A stretch of 64,000 nucleotides of DNA from Chitinophagaceae bacterium (lineage in GTDB: Bacteria; Bacteroidota; Bacteroidia; Chitinophagales; Chitinophagaceae). The stretch is taken from positions 1 to 64,000 of the forward strand of contig CANGTN010000007.1 of the NCBI GenBank assembly GCA_947456805.1, in the 5' to 3' direction. Every line of letters begins with the position of its first letter. Within the stretch, counting starts at the first letter, position 1. The position numbers were made by a program, and so were the translations under genes. The notes beneath the pieces were generated by a model. That model saw nothing but the letters and a program-made list of their open reading frames with translations, was not told the DNA's origin and did no database searches. Below, piece after piece: positions 35,004 through 44,574 of this stretch.

Positions 35004-36827
35004 TTAAGAATCAATTTTGGAAGTTGAATTTTTAAAATGATTCGATAAAATCGTTGCTCTTGCAACACCGATTACTTTGCTTATTTCTTCAAAATTTGCT
35101 GCTTTGATATTTTTTACAGATTTGAATTTTTTCAATAAATCATCGATTGTTTGTTTGCCAATACCGGAGATTGTTTCTAGTTCGTTTTTAAAAGTTCCTT
35201 TGCTGCGTTGGTTTCTGTGAAAGGTAATACCAAAGCGGTGTACCTCATCTCTTATCATTCTAATCAGCTTTAAACTGTCGCTGTCCCAACTCAGTTTCAA
35301 AGATTGTTGATCTCCGGGAAAGAAGATTTCTTCTTCGTTTTTTGCAAGTCCAACCACGGTAACTTTCCCAGTTAAATCCAAAGCTTTGATGCTTTCCATT
35401 GCTGCACTCAATTGTCCTTTGCCACCATCTATAATAATGAGTTGAGGTAGTTCTTTTTCCTCGTCTATTAATCTTTTGTATCTACGAAATACAACTTCTT
35501 TCATTGTAGCAAAATCATTAATTCCATCTACTGTTTTTACATTAAATCTCCGGTAATTTATTTTATCGGGCATTCCATTTTTAAAACAAACCATTGCACT
35601 TACAGGATAACTTCCTTGAAAATTTGAGTTATCAAAACATTCAATATGTGTAGGTAATTCTTGCAGTTGAAGATTGCTTTGCAGTTCGTACAAAACTTTC
35701 TTTTTTTCCATATCACTCTTTCCTTCCAATCGTAATATTTTTTTCTTTCGAAGTTCTTCTTTGAAATAATTTACATTTTTTATTGAAAGGTCTAATAGAT
35801 GTTTTTTGTCGCCTACTTTTGGGATTGTGAAAGTAATATTTGTGTCAGCATAATCAATCGGAAAGGGAACAATTATTTCTTTGGATAAACTATTAAATTT
35901 CAGTCTCAGATTGCTAATTGCAAAGCTCAAAATTTCTTCGTCTGATTCTTCTAATTGGCTAACTAATTCTACCGTGTGTGTATGTACAATTGTACCATTT
36001 TGTACCATCAAAAAATTGACATACGCCGTTTCATTTTCACGAAGAATAGAGAACACATCCATATTGGTAAGATACTTACTTACAATGACAGATTTAGATT
36101 GATAGCTTACTAAATTGCTGATTTTTTTCTTGAGTGATTCAGCTTTTTCAAATTCTAAATTAGCTGCACACTCAATCATTTCTTTTTTGAATTCAGTAAT
36201 TACATAATTTAAATTTCCTTTTAGCATATTGCGAACTTGCTGCAAACTTTCATTGTATTCATCCAATGTTTGTAGTCCTTCGCAAGGACCTTTGCAATTT
36301 CCTAAATGGTATTCCAAACAAACTTTGAATTTATGCTTTGCAATATTTTGTTCAGATAAATTGAGCTTGCAAGTTCTAAGCGGAATATTTTGTTTGATAA
36401 AATCTATCAATTCGTAACCGGTAGATATATTAGTAAAAGGACCTAAATATTCTGAGCCATCATTGAATTTTCTTCGGGTAATGAAAACCCTGGAAAAAGT
36501 TTCTTTTTTTATAACGATGTATGGATATGTTTTATCATCTTTTAAATTGATATTGTATTTCGGTTGATGATTTTTGATTAAAGCATTTTCTAATAAAAGT
36601 GCATCATGTTCACTGTTTACAATTGTAAATTCGATGTGATTTATTTTACTGACTAACTCTTGTGTTTTTAGATTGTCTATATTTTTATTAAAGTAGCTGC
36701 TGATTCTTTTTTTTAAATTCTTTGCCTTACCAACATAAATTATTTTTTTACTTACATCAAAGTACTTGTAAATACCAGGGTCTTGGGGTAAGGTGTAAGC
36801 AATATTTTGAAATTCAGCACTCGTCAT
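35004..36827 (-). CDS. uvrC: Excinuclease ABC subunit UvrC
   Basis: Nuclease that makes both cuts around a damaged base in nucleotide excision repair. The 607-residue protein has an N-terminal GIY-YIG domain (PGIYKYFD, then KIIYVGKAKNLKKR), a UVR motif (about 205-235, LEFEKAESLKKKI), the C-terminal RNase H-like nuclease (HIECFDNSNFQG, LIIIDGGKGQLSAA) and helix-hairpin-helix repeats (ISGIGKQTIDDLLKKF). It lies 7 bp after a lipoprotein gene on the same strand. Confidence 0.96.
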   Translation of the reverse strand: MTSAEFQNIAYTLPQDPGIYKYFDVSKKIIYVGKAKNLKKRISSYFNKNIDNLKTQELVSKINHIEFTIVNSEHDALLLENALIKNHQPKYNINLKDDKTYPYIVIKKETFSRVFITRRKFNDGSEYLGPFTNISTGYELIDFIKQNIPLRTCKLNLSEQNIAKHKFKVCLEYHLGNCKGPCEGLQTLDEYNESLQQVRNMLKGNLNYVITEFKKEMIECAANLEFEKAESLKKKISNLVSYQSKSVIVSKYLTNMDVFSILRENETAYVNFLMVQNGTIVHTHTVELVSQLEESDEEILSFAISNLRLKFNSLSKEIIVPFPIDYADTNITFTIPKVGDKKHLLDLSIKNVNYFKEELRKKKILRLEGKSDMEKKKVLYELQSNLQLQELPTHIECFDNSNFQGSYPVSAMVCFKNGMPDKINYRRFNVKTVDGINDFATMKEVVFRRYKRLIDEEKELPQLIIIDGGKGQLSAAMESIKALDLTGKVTVVGLAKNEEEIFFPGDQQSLKLSWDSDSLKLIRMIRDEVHRFGITFHRNQRSKGTFKNELETISGIGKQTIDDLLKKFKSVKNIKAANFEEISKVIGVARATILSNHFKNSTSKIDS

Positions 36828-36834
36828 TCAATAA

Positions 36835-37413
36835 TTAATTTTTCAAATTCCATTGTATGTTTGTACGGGATAATTTTCCTTTACCATTTGCTTCAGCGTA
36901 TTTTACCAGATATAGTTCTTTGCCAATTATCCATGTATAATTTTCGGTGAAACTAGAATCAACTTTCATATAAAGTACTTTTATATCTATACGTTTGAGA
37001 TTGTTATTGTTTCCATCTAAATAAATATCAACATTTTTTATTGTGCTATTATCAGACTTTGTTGAGTAAGTCATGACAATACTATTGGTGGTTAGATCTC
37101 TAAAAACTGTTTCTTGAAAATATTTTTTAATAGCACTGTCTGTAATATCTTTTGATGTAAACTGATTAACAATATTTTTGAAATAATCAGTGTTAATTAC
37201 TTGTGGCTTTTTATTTCCACTACTGTCTGTAAAAATTCCTAAAAATGTTTTTTTGGTTTTTAATAAACTATCTGCTTCTGTTTGAATGTAGTAGGTATAA
37301 GGATAAAATATGGTGTTGTCAGCGTTGGTATTTTTGGTGGATTCTTTATTTTTTTCTTTTGAATTGCATGCTAAAATTAATGTTGCGATACAGATAAAAA
37401 ATAGTTTGTTCAT
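36835..37413 (-). CDS. Lipoprotein of unknown function
   Basis: 192 residues with a lipoprotein signal (MNKLFFICIATLILAC, lipid cysteine at 16), then a Lys/Asn/Thr-rich linker and a mostly beta body (YYIQTEADSLLKTKK, DVYILDGNNNN-like turns, YTWIIGKELYLVKY). No known domain recognised. It is 7 bp upstream of uvrC on the same strand, so the two may share a transcript, but a common role is not implied. Confidence 0.75.
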   Translation of the reverse strand: MNKLFFICIATLILACNSKEKNKESTKNTNADNTIFYPYTYYIQTEADSLLKTKKTFLGIFTDSSGNKKPQVINTDYFKNIVNQFTSKDITDSAIKKYFQETVFRDLTTNSIVMTYSTKSDNSTIKNVDIYLDGNNNNLKRIDIKVLYMKVDSSFTENYTWIIGKELYLVKYAEANGKGKLSRTNIQWNLKN

Positions 37414-37481
37414 GCTGTAAAAGTATTTTTAAACCTGCAATATACAAACTATGCTTTCGTGCTTAATTGTTAATACTTCGG

Positions 37482-38897
37482 TTATTTAAACAAGCGTTTG
37501 GTGAAACCAATTCTGAATCCATAATCCATCCTAAATTCTTTGATAGGATATTGGTCATTATAGGTAGGTAAATGTTGGTAACGAATTTGAGGTCCTGCAT
37601 ATAGTTGATAGTTTCCGGCTTTGTAAGTAAGGTTTAGTTGAGCACTACTGTTAATGTTCCATTTTCTTAAAAATGGAGTGCCATCTGTATAATATTTATA
37701 ATCAGTTGAAATTAGATACACATTTTTATTCAGTGTAATTGTGGGTTCTATACTTCCACCAAAAGTTAGACCAAATTTTTTATAATGTAAAAAGTCCCAT
37801 TGAATACCAATTGGAACAGATACTTGGTACAGCTTTGTATCTAATTGAGTTTCGGCATAACCAAGGTTTGCGCTAAGATTGGTAATTTGATTGATGGTAT
37901 CTAATCTGTTATTTCTTATAATGGCAATACCTGCAACTGTTGATCCGCTTTTATAACTATCAATATAGTATTTACGTATGTTGTATTGTAATCCAGTTTT
38001 AAATTTTAAATTGTTTGTAATGTGGTACATGATACCAATTCCTATCTCAGAACCCATTGCTGCTTTATGGTTCACTACATCATTTATATTTTGTGTGTAA
38101 GCTGGTGCAATTGGTCCGTTTGCAATAGGAGCAGGTTCAAAATTATTTCTTAGCTTGTCATCTAATAATTTTCTGTAACTGATAGAAGGTGTCACATAAA
38201 TATCTAGCTCAAATTTAGAAGATTTATTTTTTTGCAAAGATGGGATTTGCAACTGCGGTTCGGTTAAATGAATCTTTGGATTTTTAATAGTTGGGAAATA
38301 GATTTTTTTTGCAGGAATATTGGTCAACGCTTTATTGGAAATTAATGCTATTTCACTCGAGTTATTAATATTTAATGAAACTTTTTCGATTTTATTCAAC
38401 TTGTTTGAAGTGTTATTAAATTTATTTTCTTGATATACGTTTTGTGTTTTATTTGAAGCAATTGCAACATTGGATACTACTACATTTTGTTTTGCATTTG
38501 TTTCAATATCATCAATTTTACTATTATTATAAACCCTTGTTTCTACTGTATTTGATGTAGTTTTTTGATAGTTCAGTTTATGATTTATATCTGATTTTTT
38601 ATTATTGTTTAAGCCGGAAAAGAAAGGATAGGTGTTTTGAAATGAATTTAAATTACGACCACTATTTGTTTGCAATTTTTTATATTGTAATTCAGAAGGA
38701 TAATCATTTAAAATAGTAGAAATACATAATGCTGTAGTCATCAATACAGCTGTGATTGTAAGTGCGGGCCATTGTTTCTTACCATGCAATTCTTTATGAA
38801 TGTTTCTCCAGATATGATCGGAGGGGTACATTCTGTGTTGTGAGGTTTCTCGTTGTAAAAATTCCTCCAAGCTATTGTCAAAGTTGTGATTTTCCAT
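37482..38897 (-). CDS. Membrane-anchored protein with C-terminal outer-membrane beta-barrel-like domain
   Basis: 471 residues with an unusual layout. Residues 1-45 are soluble and contain HIWRNIHKELHGKK, resembling the short cytoplasmic head of Bacteroidota anti-sigma-like proteins. A single helix follows (about 45-66, LTITAVLMTTALCISTIL), then a long Asn/Lys/Thr-rich linker (about 70-225). The C-terminal 240 residues have alternating beta-strands (YVTPSISYRKLL, GIGIMYHITNNLKFKTGLQY, DYGFRIGFTKRLF) like a PorT/OMP_b-brl barrel. It starts 22 bp after an ECF sigma factor gene and could regulate it. A role as anti-sigma factor is inference. Confidence 0.65.
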   Translation of the reverse strand: MENHNFDNSLEEFLQRETSQHRMYPSDHIWRNIHKELHGKKQWPALTITAVLMTTALCISTILNDYPSELQYKKLQTNSGRNLNSFQNTYPFFSGLNNNKKSDINHKLNYQKTTSNTVETRVYNNSKIDDIETNAKQNVVVSNVAIASNKTQNVYQENKFNNTSNKLNKIEKVSLNINNSSEIALISNKALTNIPAKKIYFPTIKNPKIHLTEPQLQIPSLQKNKSSKFELDIYVTPSISYRKLLDDKLRNNFEPAPIANGPIAPAYTQNINDVVNHKAAMGSEIGIGIMYHITNNLKFKTGLQYNIRKYYIDSYKSGSTVAGIAIIRNNRLDTINQITNLSANLGYAETQLDTKLYQVSVPIGIQWDFLHYKKFGLTFGGSIEPTITLNKNVYLISTDYKYYTDGTPFLRKWNINSSAQLNLTYKAGNYQLYAGPQIRYQHLPTYNDQYPIKEFRMDYGFRIGFTKRLFK

Positions 38898-38919
38898 TTT
38901 CGTATTCGGTAATCCTTAT

Positions 38920-39492
38920 TTAAATACTACCCATCCAATTCAGTTCAGACTTCGGATTGTTGATGATTCGTTTCTTAATTAAAATTGTTTCTAACATTGC
39001 CTTTGCTCTTGTGTATTGACTTCGGCTTGTGCTTTCTTCAATATCAAGCAAATTGCCAATTTCTTTATGGCTGTATCCTTCTATTGCATACAAATTTAAT
39101 ACTGTTTTGTAACCTAACGGGAGTAGCTTAATACATTCAACCACTTGTTTTGCTTGCATAATGCTTGGTATAGTTTCCTCTTTTACATAAACTGTTGTTG
39201 CATAGGTGATATCAACATTGTCTGAAAATTTTTTATTCTTTTTCAAAAAATTAATGCAGGTATGTACAACAATTCTTCTGATCCATCCTTCAAATGCTCC
39301 TTTGTTTTGGAAAGTATGTATCTGGCTGAATATTTTTATAAAAGCCTCTTGCAGCATGTCTTCCGCATCTTCCCTGTTGTGCGCAAACCTGTAACTAACG
39401 CTTAGCATTTTAGGACTATACCTGTTATATAATTCTTTTTGCGAAGCTGCATCATTTTGCAAACAACCGGCAATAATAGATTGTTCTGTCAT
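38920..39492 (-). CDS. ECF-type RNA polymerase sigma factor
   Basis: 190-residue alternative sigma factor. Region 2 spans about 20-90 (NRYSPKMLSVSYRFAHNREDAEDMLQEAFIKIF, GWIRRIVVHTCINFLKK). Region 4 spans about 125-180 with the helix-turn-helix YSHKEIGNLLDIEESTSRSQYTRAK. It is the first gene of a minus-strand pair with the membrane-anchored barrel protein and is divergent from the DUF1800/DUF1501 genes. The two directions share a 131-bp control region. Confidence 0.92.
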   Translation of the reverse strand: MTEQSIIAGCLQNDAASQKELYNRYSPKMLSVSYRFAHNREDAEDMLQEAFIKIFSQIHTFQNKGAFEGWIRRIVVHTCINFLKKNKKFSDNVDITYATTVYVKEETIPSIMQAKQVVECIKLLPLGYKTVLNLYAIEGYSHKEIGNLLDIEESTSRSQYTRAKAMLETILIKKRIINNPKSELNWMGSI

Positions 39493-39623
39493 ACAGTTAC
39501 ATTCATTTTATTCCCATAAAATTAGGACATTCATCTAGAAAAATGTGCTGCTTGATTACAAACATTAAAATAATTGATTTTAATTGGTTTTTTGTATAAC
39601 TTACGGTTTCTAATTTTTTGCTT

Positions 39624-41285
39624 ATGGAAACAACTAAAGATTTGCAATCAATAATTGTAGAATCGGATAACAATACTCCTAACGGTAGAACCAACACAAC
39701 ACTTAATCCATATACAGGTTCTTGGACAGAAAATGAAGTAATACATTTATTAAAAAGAACAATGTTTGGCGCAAGTAAAGCAGATGTAGATTATTTTAAA
39801 AGCAAAACACTTAATCAAACAATTAATGAGTTATTAAATCCAACTGCAACTCTTCCTTTGCCCCCTGTAAAAGAATATAGTTCTGCATCTGCACTAACAC
39901 AACCCGATACATTAATAAACGCAGGACAAACTTGGGTAAATGATCCGAATGTTGATGGTACAATTGCAAGCCTTAGAAGATCTTCATTTAAAAAATGGTG
40001 GATGGGTGTTATGATTAATCAGGATAGAAGTATCAGAGAAAAAATGACGCTTTTCTGGCACAATCATTTCGCTACGGAAACGACAGATGTCAGCTATCCA
40101 AATTATGTATACTTCCATCATAATTTGCTTCGGACCAATGCTCTTGGAAATTTTAAAACATTAACTCGGGCTATTACATTGGATCCTGCAATGCTAGTTT
40201 ATTTAAATGGACAAGTAAATACTGCTACTGCACCCGATGAAAATTATGGAAGAGAGTTGCAGGAGTTGTTTTGTTGTGGCAAAGGCCCCGATTCAAAATA
40301 CACGGAAGATGATGTGAAAATGGCCGCTAAAGTGTTAACAGGTTGGCGTAATAACAGTACAACATTCTCTTCTTATTTTACCTTGTCACGCCATGATACA
40401 ACTAGTAAACAATTTTCATCTTTTTACAACAATACTATTATTACAGGCAGAACAACTGCTAATGCGGGTGATGCAGAATTGGATGACTTGTTAAATATGA
40501 TTTTTGCTACCAATGAAGTTTCAAAATATATCTGCAGAAGAATTTACAGGTGGTTTGTATATTATGAAATTGATGCAAATACAGAAGCCAATATCATAAC
40601 ACCATTAGCCAATATATTTAAAGCCAATAATTATGAAATTAAACCGGTATTAGATGCGTTGCTGAAAAGTGAACATTTTTTTGATGTTGCTAATATGGGT
40701 TGTCAAATCAAAAGTCCTGTTGATTTGGTAGTAGGTATGTGCAGAGAACTAAATGTACAATTTCAACCAAGAACTGATTACATTTCTAATTATGGACATT
40801 GGAGTTATTTGGCTACATGGGCGGCTAATATGCAGCAAAATATTGGCGATCCTCCCGATGTGAGTGGTTGGAAAGCTTATTACCAAGAACCACAGTTTTA
40901 TGAAATTTGGATTAATAGCGATACGCTGCCAAAGCGCAATCAATTTACAGATACCATGTGCCTAACCGGGTATACTTTCAATTCTAAAAAGATTATTATT
41001 GATGCTGCTGAGTTTGCTAAAAGTTTATCCAATCCCGGAGATCCAAATATTTTATTGAATGATATTTTGAAATATTTATACAGGATTGATTTGTCTGCTG
41101 CTTCCAAAGCTCAAATTAAAAAAGATATTTTATTAGCAGGTCAGGTGAGTGATTATTACTGGACAAATGTCTGGAATATATTTATATCAACACCTACAGA
41201 TACAACGAATGCTACAACAGTAAAAACAAGGTTAAGAGATTTAGTAAAATATTTAATGAATTTAGCTGAGTATCAATTGGCATAA
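39624..41285 (+). CDS. DUF1800 domain-containing protein
   Basis: 553 residues from ATG 39624 (an in-frame TTG at 39618 is less likely). It has the DUF1800 hallmarks: VIHLLKRTMFGASKADVDYF, KMTLFWHNHFATE, NYGRELQELFCCGKG followed by YTEDDVKMAAKVLTGW, and ICRRIYRWFVYYE. No clear signal peptide is seen at the N-terminus, which begins with a polar stretch. It is followed by a DUF1501 gene 57 bp downstream, the standard partner. Function is unknown; the pair is common in Bacteroidota and Planctomycetota and is thought to be exported. Confidence 0.9.
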   Translation: METTKDLQSIIVESDNNTPNGRTNTTLNPYTGSWTENEVIHLLKRTMFGASKADVDYFKSKTLNQTINELLNPTATLPLPPVKEYSSASALTQPDTLINAGQTWVNDPNVDGTIASLRRSSFKKWWMGVMINQDRSIREKMTLFWHNHFATETTDVSYPNYVYFHHNLLRTNALGNFKTLTRAITLDPAMLVYLNGQVNTATAPDENYGRELQELFCCGKGPDSKYTEDDVKMAAKVLTGWRNNSTTFSSYFTLSRHDTTSKQFSSFYNNTIITGRTTANAGDAELDDLLNMIFATNEVSKYICRRIYRWFVYYEIDANTEANIITPLANIFKANNYEIKPVLDALLKSEHFFDVANMGCQIKSPVDLVVGMCRELNVQFQPRTDYISNYGHWSYLATWAANMQQNIGDPPDVSGWKAYYQEPQFYEIWINSDTLPKRNQFTDTMCLTGYTFNSKKIIIDAAEFAKSLSNPGDPNILLNDILKYLYRIDLSAASKAQIKKDILLAGQVSDYYWTNVWNIFISTPTDTTNATTVKTRLRDLVKYLMNLAEYQLA

Positions 41286-41342
41286 ATAACAACCCTGTGA
41301 AGTGTTTTTTATTAAAGACACTAAGCAATAAAAAATAGTATT

Positions 41343-42923
41343 ATGAAACGCAGAGATTTTCTTAAAAATACTGTTCCTGTGGGTATTATGTTACCTGCAT
41401 TATTTAATGGATTTTCACTTAAAGCATTTGGCGCAACTTCACCTTTATTAGACGCTCTTTTGTTACCTGTAACAGAAACAGATCATGTGTTGGTATTGGT
41501 GCAACTTACCGGTGGAAATGATGGTATCAATTCAGTCATTCCATTAGAGTTTTACAGCAATTATAATAATGCAAGAACAAATATTGCTATTCCTGAATCA
41601 AAAGTTTTGAAGCTCGATGGAACTACGAAAATAGGCTTTAACCCAGCTATGACCGGCTTGCAAACTTTATTTAATGAAGGCAAATTGAAAGTTATTAATA
41701 GTGTTGGATATCCTACACCAAGTTTTTCTCATTTCAGAGCAACGGATATTTGGATGAGTGCCTCCGATTCAAATCAAGCTGTTGCAAGTGGTTGGGCAGG
41801 TAGGTACTTGAATTATGAATATCCTAATTTCCCTAATGGATATCCAAATGCTACGATGACAGATCCATTGAGTATTCAAATTGGTTCAATAACATCTCTT
41901 ACTTCACAAGGTCCGTCAGTAAATATGGGAATGAGTATTAGCAATACTTCCAGTTTTTATAATTTAATTAATGGTGTTCAAGATCCAGCCCCAAACACCA
42001 AAGCGGGTAAGGAACTTACATATGTTAGAAATATAGCTCAGCAAACACAGCAATATGCAACAGTTATTAAAGAAGCTGCAGCAAAAGTTACACAGCAAAG
42101 TACCTATCCATCTAATAACACTCTGGCAGACCAGCTTAAAATTGTTGCGAGGCTTATCAAAGGCGGATTAAGAACTAGAATATATATGGTAAGCTATGGT
42201 GGCTTTGATACCCATTCATCACAAACAAATTCAACCGATACCACAACTGGCGCACATGCCAATTTGTTACGAAATGTAAGTACCGCCATCAAAGCTTTTC
42301 AAGATGATTTAAAATATTTGAATATTGAAGATAGAGTAATTGGTATGACTTATTCCGAATTTGGCAGAAGAATAAAAAGTAATGCAAGTGGCGGTACAGA
42401 TCATGGTTCGGCTGCGCCCATGTTTTTGTTTGGAAAAAATATTTTACCCGGAGTATTGGGTGATACACCAAAAATTCCAGCTGCCGCAACTGTAAATGAT
42501 AATCTCCCTTATCAATATGATTTTAGAAGCATATACGCAACATTATTAAGCAATTGGCTTTGTGTTAAGGAAACGGATTTGCAACAAGTAATGCTTAAGA
42601 ATTTTCAATTGCTTCCATTGGTAAATGCAGGAGATTGTAACAAGGGTATTCCAAATACTAGCGGACTTAATTTAATTACCAATTATCCCAATCCATTTAC
42701 CAATAACACTACCATCAGATTTACAACTGCCGGAGGACATACAATGGTACAGATAATGGATACAATGGGAAGAGTATTGATGAATTTGGTAGATAAGGAA
42801 TATACAAATGCAGGAACTTATATTGTTACATTTGAAAGTGGCGCATTACCAATGGGTGTTTATTATGCACGTTTGCAAAACATGGCTGTACAACAGGTAA
42901 GAACGATGTTGAAAGTAAGGTAG
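41343..42923 (+). CDS. DUF1501 protein with Tat signal and T9SS type A sorting domain
   Basis: 526 residues. The N-terminus MKRRDFLKNTVPVGIMLPALF is a twin-arginine (Tat) signal. The DUF1501 body belongs to the sulfatase/alkaline-phosphatase-like fold (LVQLTGGNDGINSVIP, SHFRATDIWMSA, MVSYGGFDTHSSQ, MTYSEFGRRIKSN, DHGSAAPMFLFG). The last 75 residues form a T9SS type A sorting domain (NYPNPFTNNTTIRF, QIMDTMGRVL, LPMGVYYARLQN). The protein would be folded in the cytoplasm, cross by Tat and then reach the surface by T9SS. It pairs with the DUF1800 gene. Confidence 0.92.
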   Translation: MKRRDFLKNTVPVGIMLPALFNGFSLKAFGATSPLLDALLLPVTETDHVLVLVQLTGGNDGINSVIPLEFYSNYNNARTNIAIPESKVLKLDGTTKIGFNPAMTGLQTLFNEGKLKVINSVGYPTPSFSHFRATDIWMSASDSNQAVASGWAGRYLNYEYPNFPNGYPNATMTDPLSIQIGSITSLTSQGPSVNMGMSISNTSSFYNLINGVQDPAPNTKAGKELTYVRNIAQQTQQYATVIKEAAAKVTQQSTYPSNNTLADQLKIVARLIKGGLRTRIYMVSYGGFDTHSSQTNSTDTTTGAHANLLRNVSTAIKAFQDDLKYLNIEDRVIGMTYSEFGRRIKSNASGGTDHGSAAPMFLFGKNILPGVLGDTPKIPAAATVNDNLPYQYDFRSIYATLLSNWLCVKETDLQQVMLKNFQLLPLVNAGDCNKGIPNTSGLNLITNYPNPFTNNTTIRFTTAGGHTMVQIMDTMGRVLMNLVDKEYTNAGTYIVTFESGALPMGVYYARLQNMAVQQVRTMLKVR

Positions 42924-42954
42924 GATTTATTCAGAATACAATTTATTTTTTTCT

Positions 42955-42980
42955 AAAGCTTATCCTACTCGGTGAGCTTT
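42955..42980 (+). terminator. Terminator after the DUF1800/DUF1501 pair
   Basis: AAAGCTTATC (42955-42964) pairs with GGTGAGCTTT (42971-42980) with two G-T wobbles and a 6-nt loop, followed by TTTTTATTATT. It lies 31 bp after the DUF1501 stop. Confidence 0.8.
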
Positions 42981-43060
42981 TTTTATTATTCAAATGCTCA
43001 AATTTTTTTTGGCAACAGTGATGTAATTTATTAGCATACTATAATTGCAATATAGTATCA

Positions 43061-43347
43061 AAAAATAAAATTATATTCTTATCAATTCTAATCCTTTCTT
43101 CTATTGTTTTTTCAACAACCAAAGCCCAAAATAATTTCCCAAAAAATAGAATTAAAATTTGATAAGACGAATTAGAAAGTAACATTCACAGGAATTGTAA
43201 CAGATGCAAAAACTGGTACAGGGTTGTTAGGTTCCTGCAATTTCAATGCTGCTAATAAGATGTTCGGGATATGACACTTATAAAATGCAAAAGATTATCA
43301 AAACAAATATGATGGAAGGGTTTTCAATAGTCGATAACATTAAATAA
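43061..43347 (+). pseudogene. Decayed gene for an exported protein
   Basis: Within the 474-bp gap 42924-43397 a clear signal peptide is encoded (KNKIIFLSILILSSIVFSTT, then KAQ) but it has no ATG, and the frame stops after about 35 codons. Further on a fragment reads VTFTGIVTDAKTGTGLLG, like the start of a carboxypeptidase-regulatory or OmpA-associated domain, ending at a stop (GI*). A third piece (YKMQKIIKTNMMEGFSIVDNIK*) follows. Together these look like a gene broken by a lost start and several stops or frameshifts. Parent family unknown. Confidence 0.55.
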
Positions 43348-43397
43348 ATTATAGCATCAAACTACAAATCCCTTTAAAATTTTATTTGAAATATACT

Positions 43398-44378
43398 TTA
43401 ATAAATTTTCCATCTTCTAATCGTCTGACTAAATGATGCAGGTGCATCTAAATTAATCAGTCCAATATTTTTCGCATAAAAAGTATTGAATGTTGTTGCA
43501 GTTGTGTAAGTTCCAAAAACTTTGTACTGTAAATCATTTTGTATTTTAATTACACTATCAATACTATTGCCATTCACAGTAATAGAAGTATTCATAGCAA
43601 GAATGGTAAAACGCATTTTTACTTGTGTTGCAATTCCTTGATAAGTGGTATTATTTATAGGACTTTCCCATTGAGATAAAATGGGTTGGTTGTCCTTTAA
43701 AAATAAAATTTCAATTTTAGGACTATTGGCATCTAAGGCTGCATACCTATAATAATTGCCCGAATTTTTTCTGTAATATGTACTATCATCAGGTAATAAA
43801 TTTTGCTTACCAATAAATACTCGGTAAGTACTTCCTCCAATAACAGAATCTTTTGGAGTTGCATATACATGCAGTGTATCTGTTGTTCCTGTAATATTGT
43901 AAGCCCAGTTGCTACCAACTTCAGTTGGAAAGTAATCTCTGATAACTGGCGATGGTGGTAAAATTGCAGTAAGGTTAATTTGAAAAGTACAAACTGAATT
44001 GTTGTAGCTAACTAAAAAATTTGTATTTAACGGGAGTATCGGTTTTCCAAATCCTTTCAGTTTTATAGTTTGTAAGCCAGGTAATACAAATCCTGAGTCT
44101 CTAAACCAAAAACCATTTGCAGTATCTGAACTAATTAGGTATTTCCCGGCACTTGTAATGTTTACTTTAACCAATACATAGTTACTATCAGTGAGTGTAG
44201 TATCTGCATAGTAGTTTCCTTTGATTTCAATATTTTGGCAATTACCTAAACTGTCTTTCAAGCTTCCCGATGAAACTGTGCTGTTTAACTTTCCCGTTTC
44301 ATAACTATATTCTTTTATGCAGCCTATGGTAAATACAACAATATAAATTCCTAAAAATAATTTGGTGCTTACATTCAT
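43398..44378 (-). CDS. Lipoprotein of unknown function
   Basis: 326 residues. The N-terminal signal ends in the lipobox FTIGC (lipid cysteine at 20). The body is mostly beta-strand with Ser/Thr/Asn-rich turns. The first half (LKDSLGNCQNIEIKGNYYADTTL, YLISSDTANGFWFRDSGF, TIKLKGFGKP) looks like an immunoglobulin-type repeat common in Chitinophagaceae surface lipoproteins. The second half begins DYFPTEVGSNWAYNITGT. Not assigned to a named family. Single gene, minus strand. Confidence 0.75.
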   Translation of the reverse strand: MNVSTKLFLGIYIVVFTIGCIKEYSYETGKLNSTVSSGSLKDSLGNCQNIEIKGNYYADTTLTDSNYVLVKVNITSAGKYLISSDTANGFWFRDSGFVLPGLQTIKLKGFGKPILPLNTNFLVSYNNSVCTFQINLTAILPPSPVIRDYFPTEVGSNWAYNITGTTDTLHVYATPKDSVIGGSTYRVFIGKQNLLPDDSTYYRKNSGNYYRYAALDANSPKIEILFLKDNQPILSQWESPINNTTYQGIATQVKMRFTILAMNTSITVNGNSIDSVIKIQNDLQYKVFGTYTTATTFNTFYAKNIGLINLDAPASFSQTIRRWKIY

Positions 44379-44518
44379 ATTTCTATATTTTCAAAATATG
44401 GGGGTTTCATTACCCCAAAAATTATTTCACTAAGTTATTACAATTTCAAAAGAAATGAAATAATATTCTTGATTTTAAACAATTTTGTCAACTTGCTTTT
44501 AATGAAATATTTGTAAAT

Positions 44519-44549
44519 AAAAGCCGCTTCAACATATGAAGCGGCTTTT
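44519..44549 (-). terminator. Terminator of fumC
   Basis: A perfect 12-bp stem (AAAAGCCGCTTC and GAAGCGGCTTTT) with a 7-nt loop, 26 bp beyond the fumC stop on the minus strand. The A/T flanks would let it act in both directions. Confidence 0.88.
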
Positions 44550-44574
44550 ATTCGGTTAACTTTAAAAAATAAAA

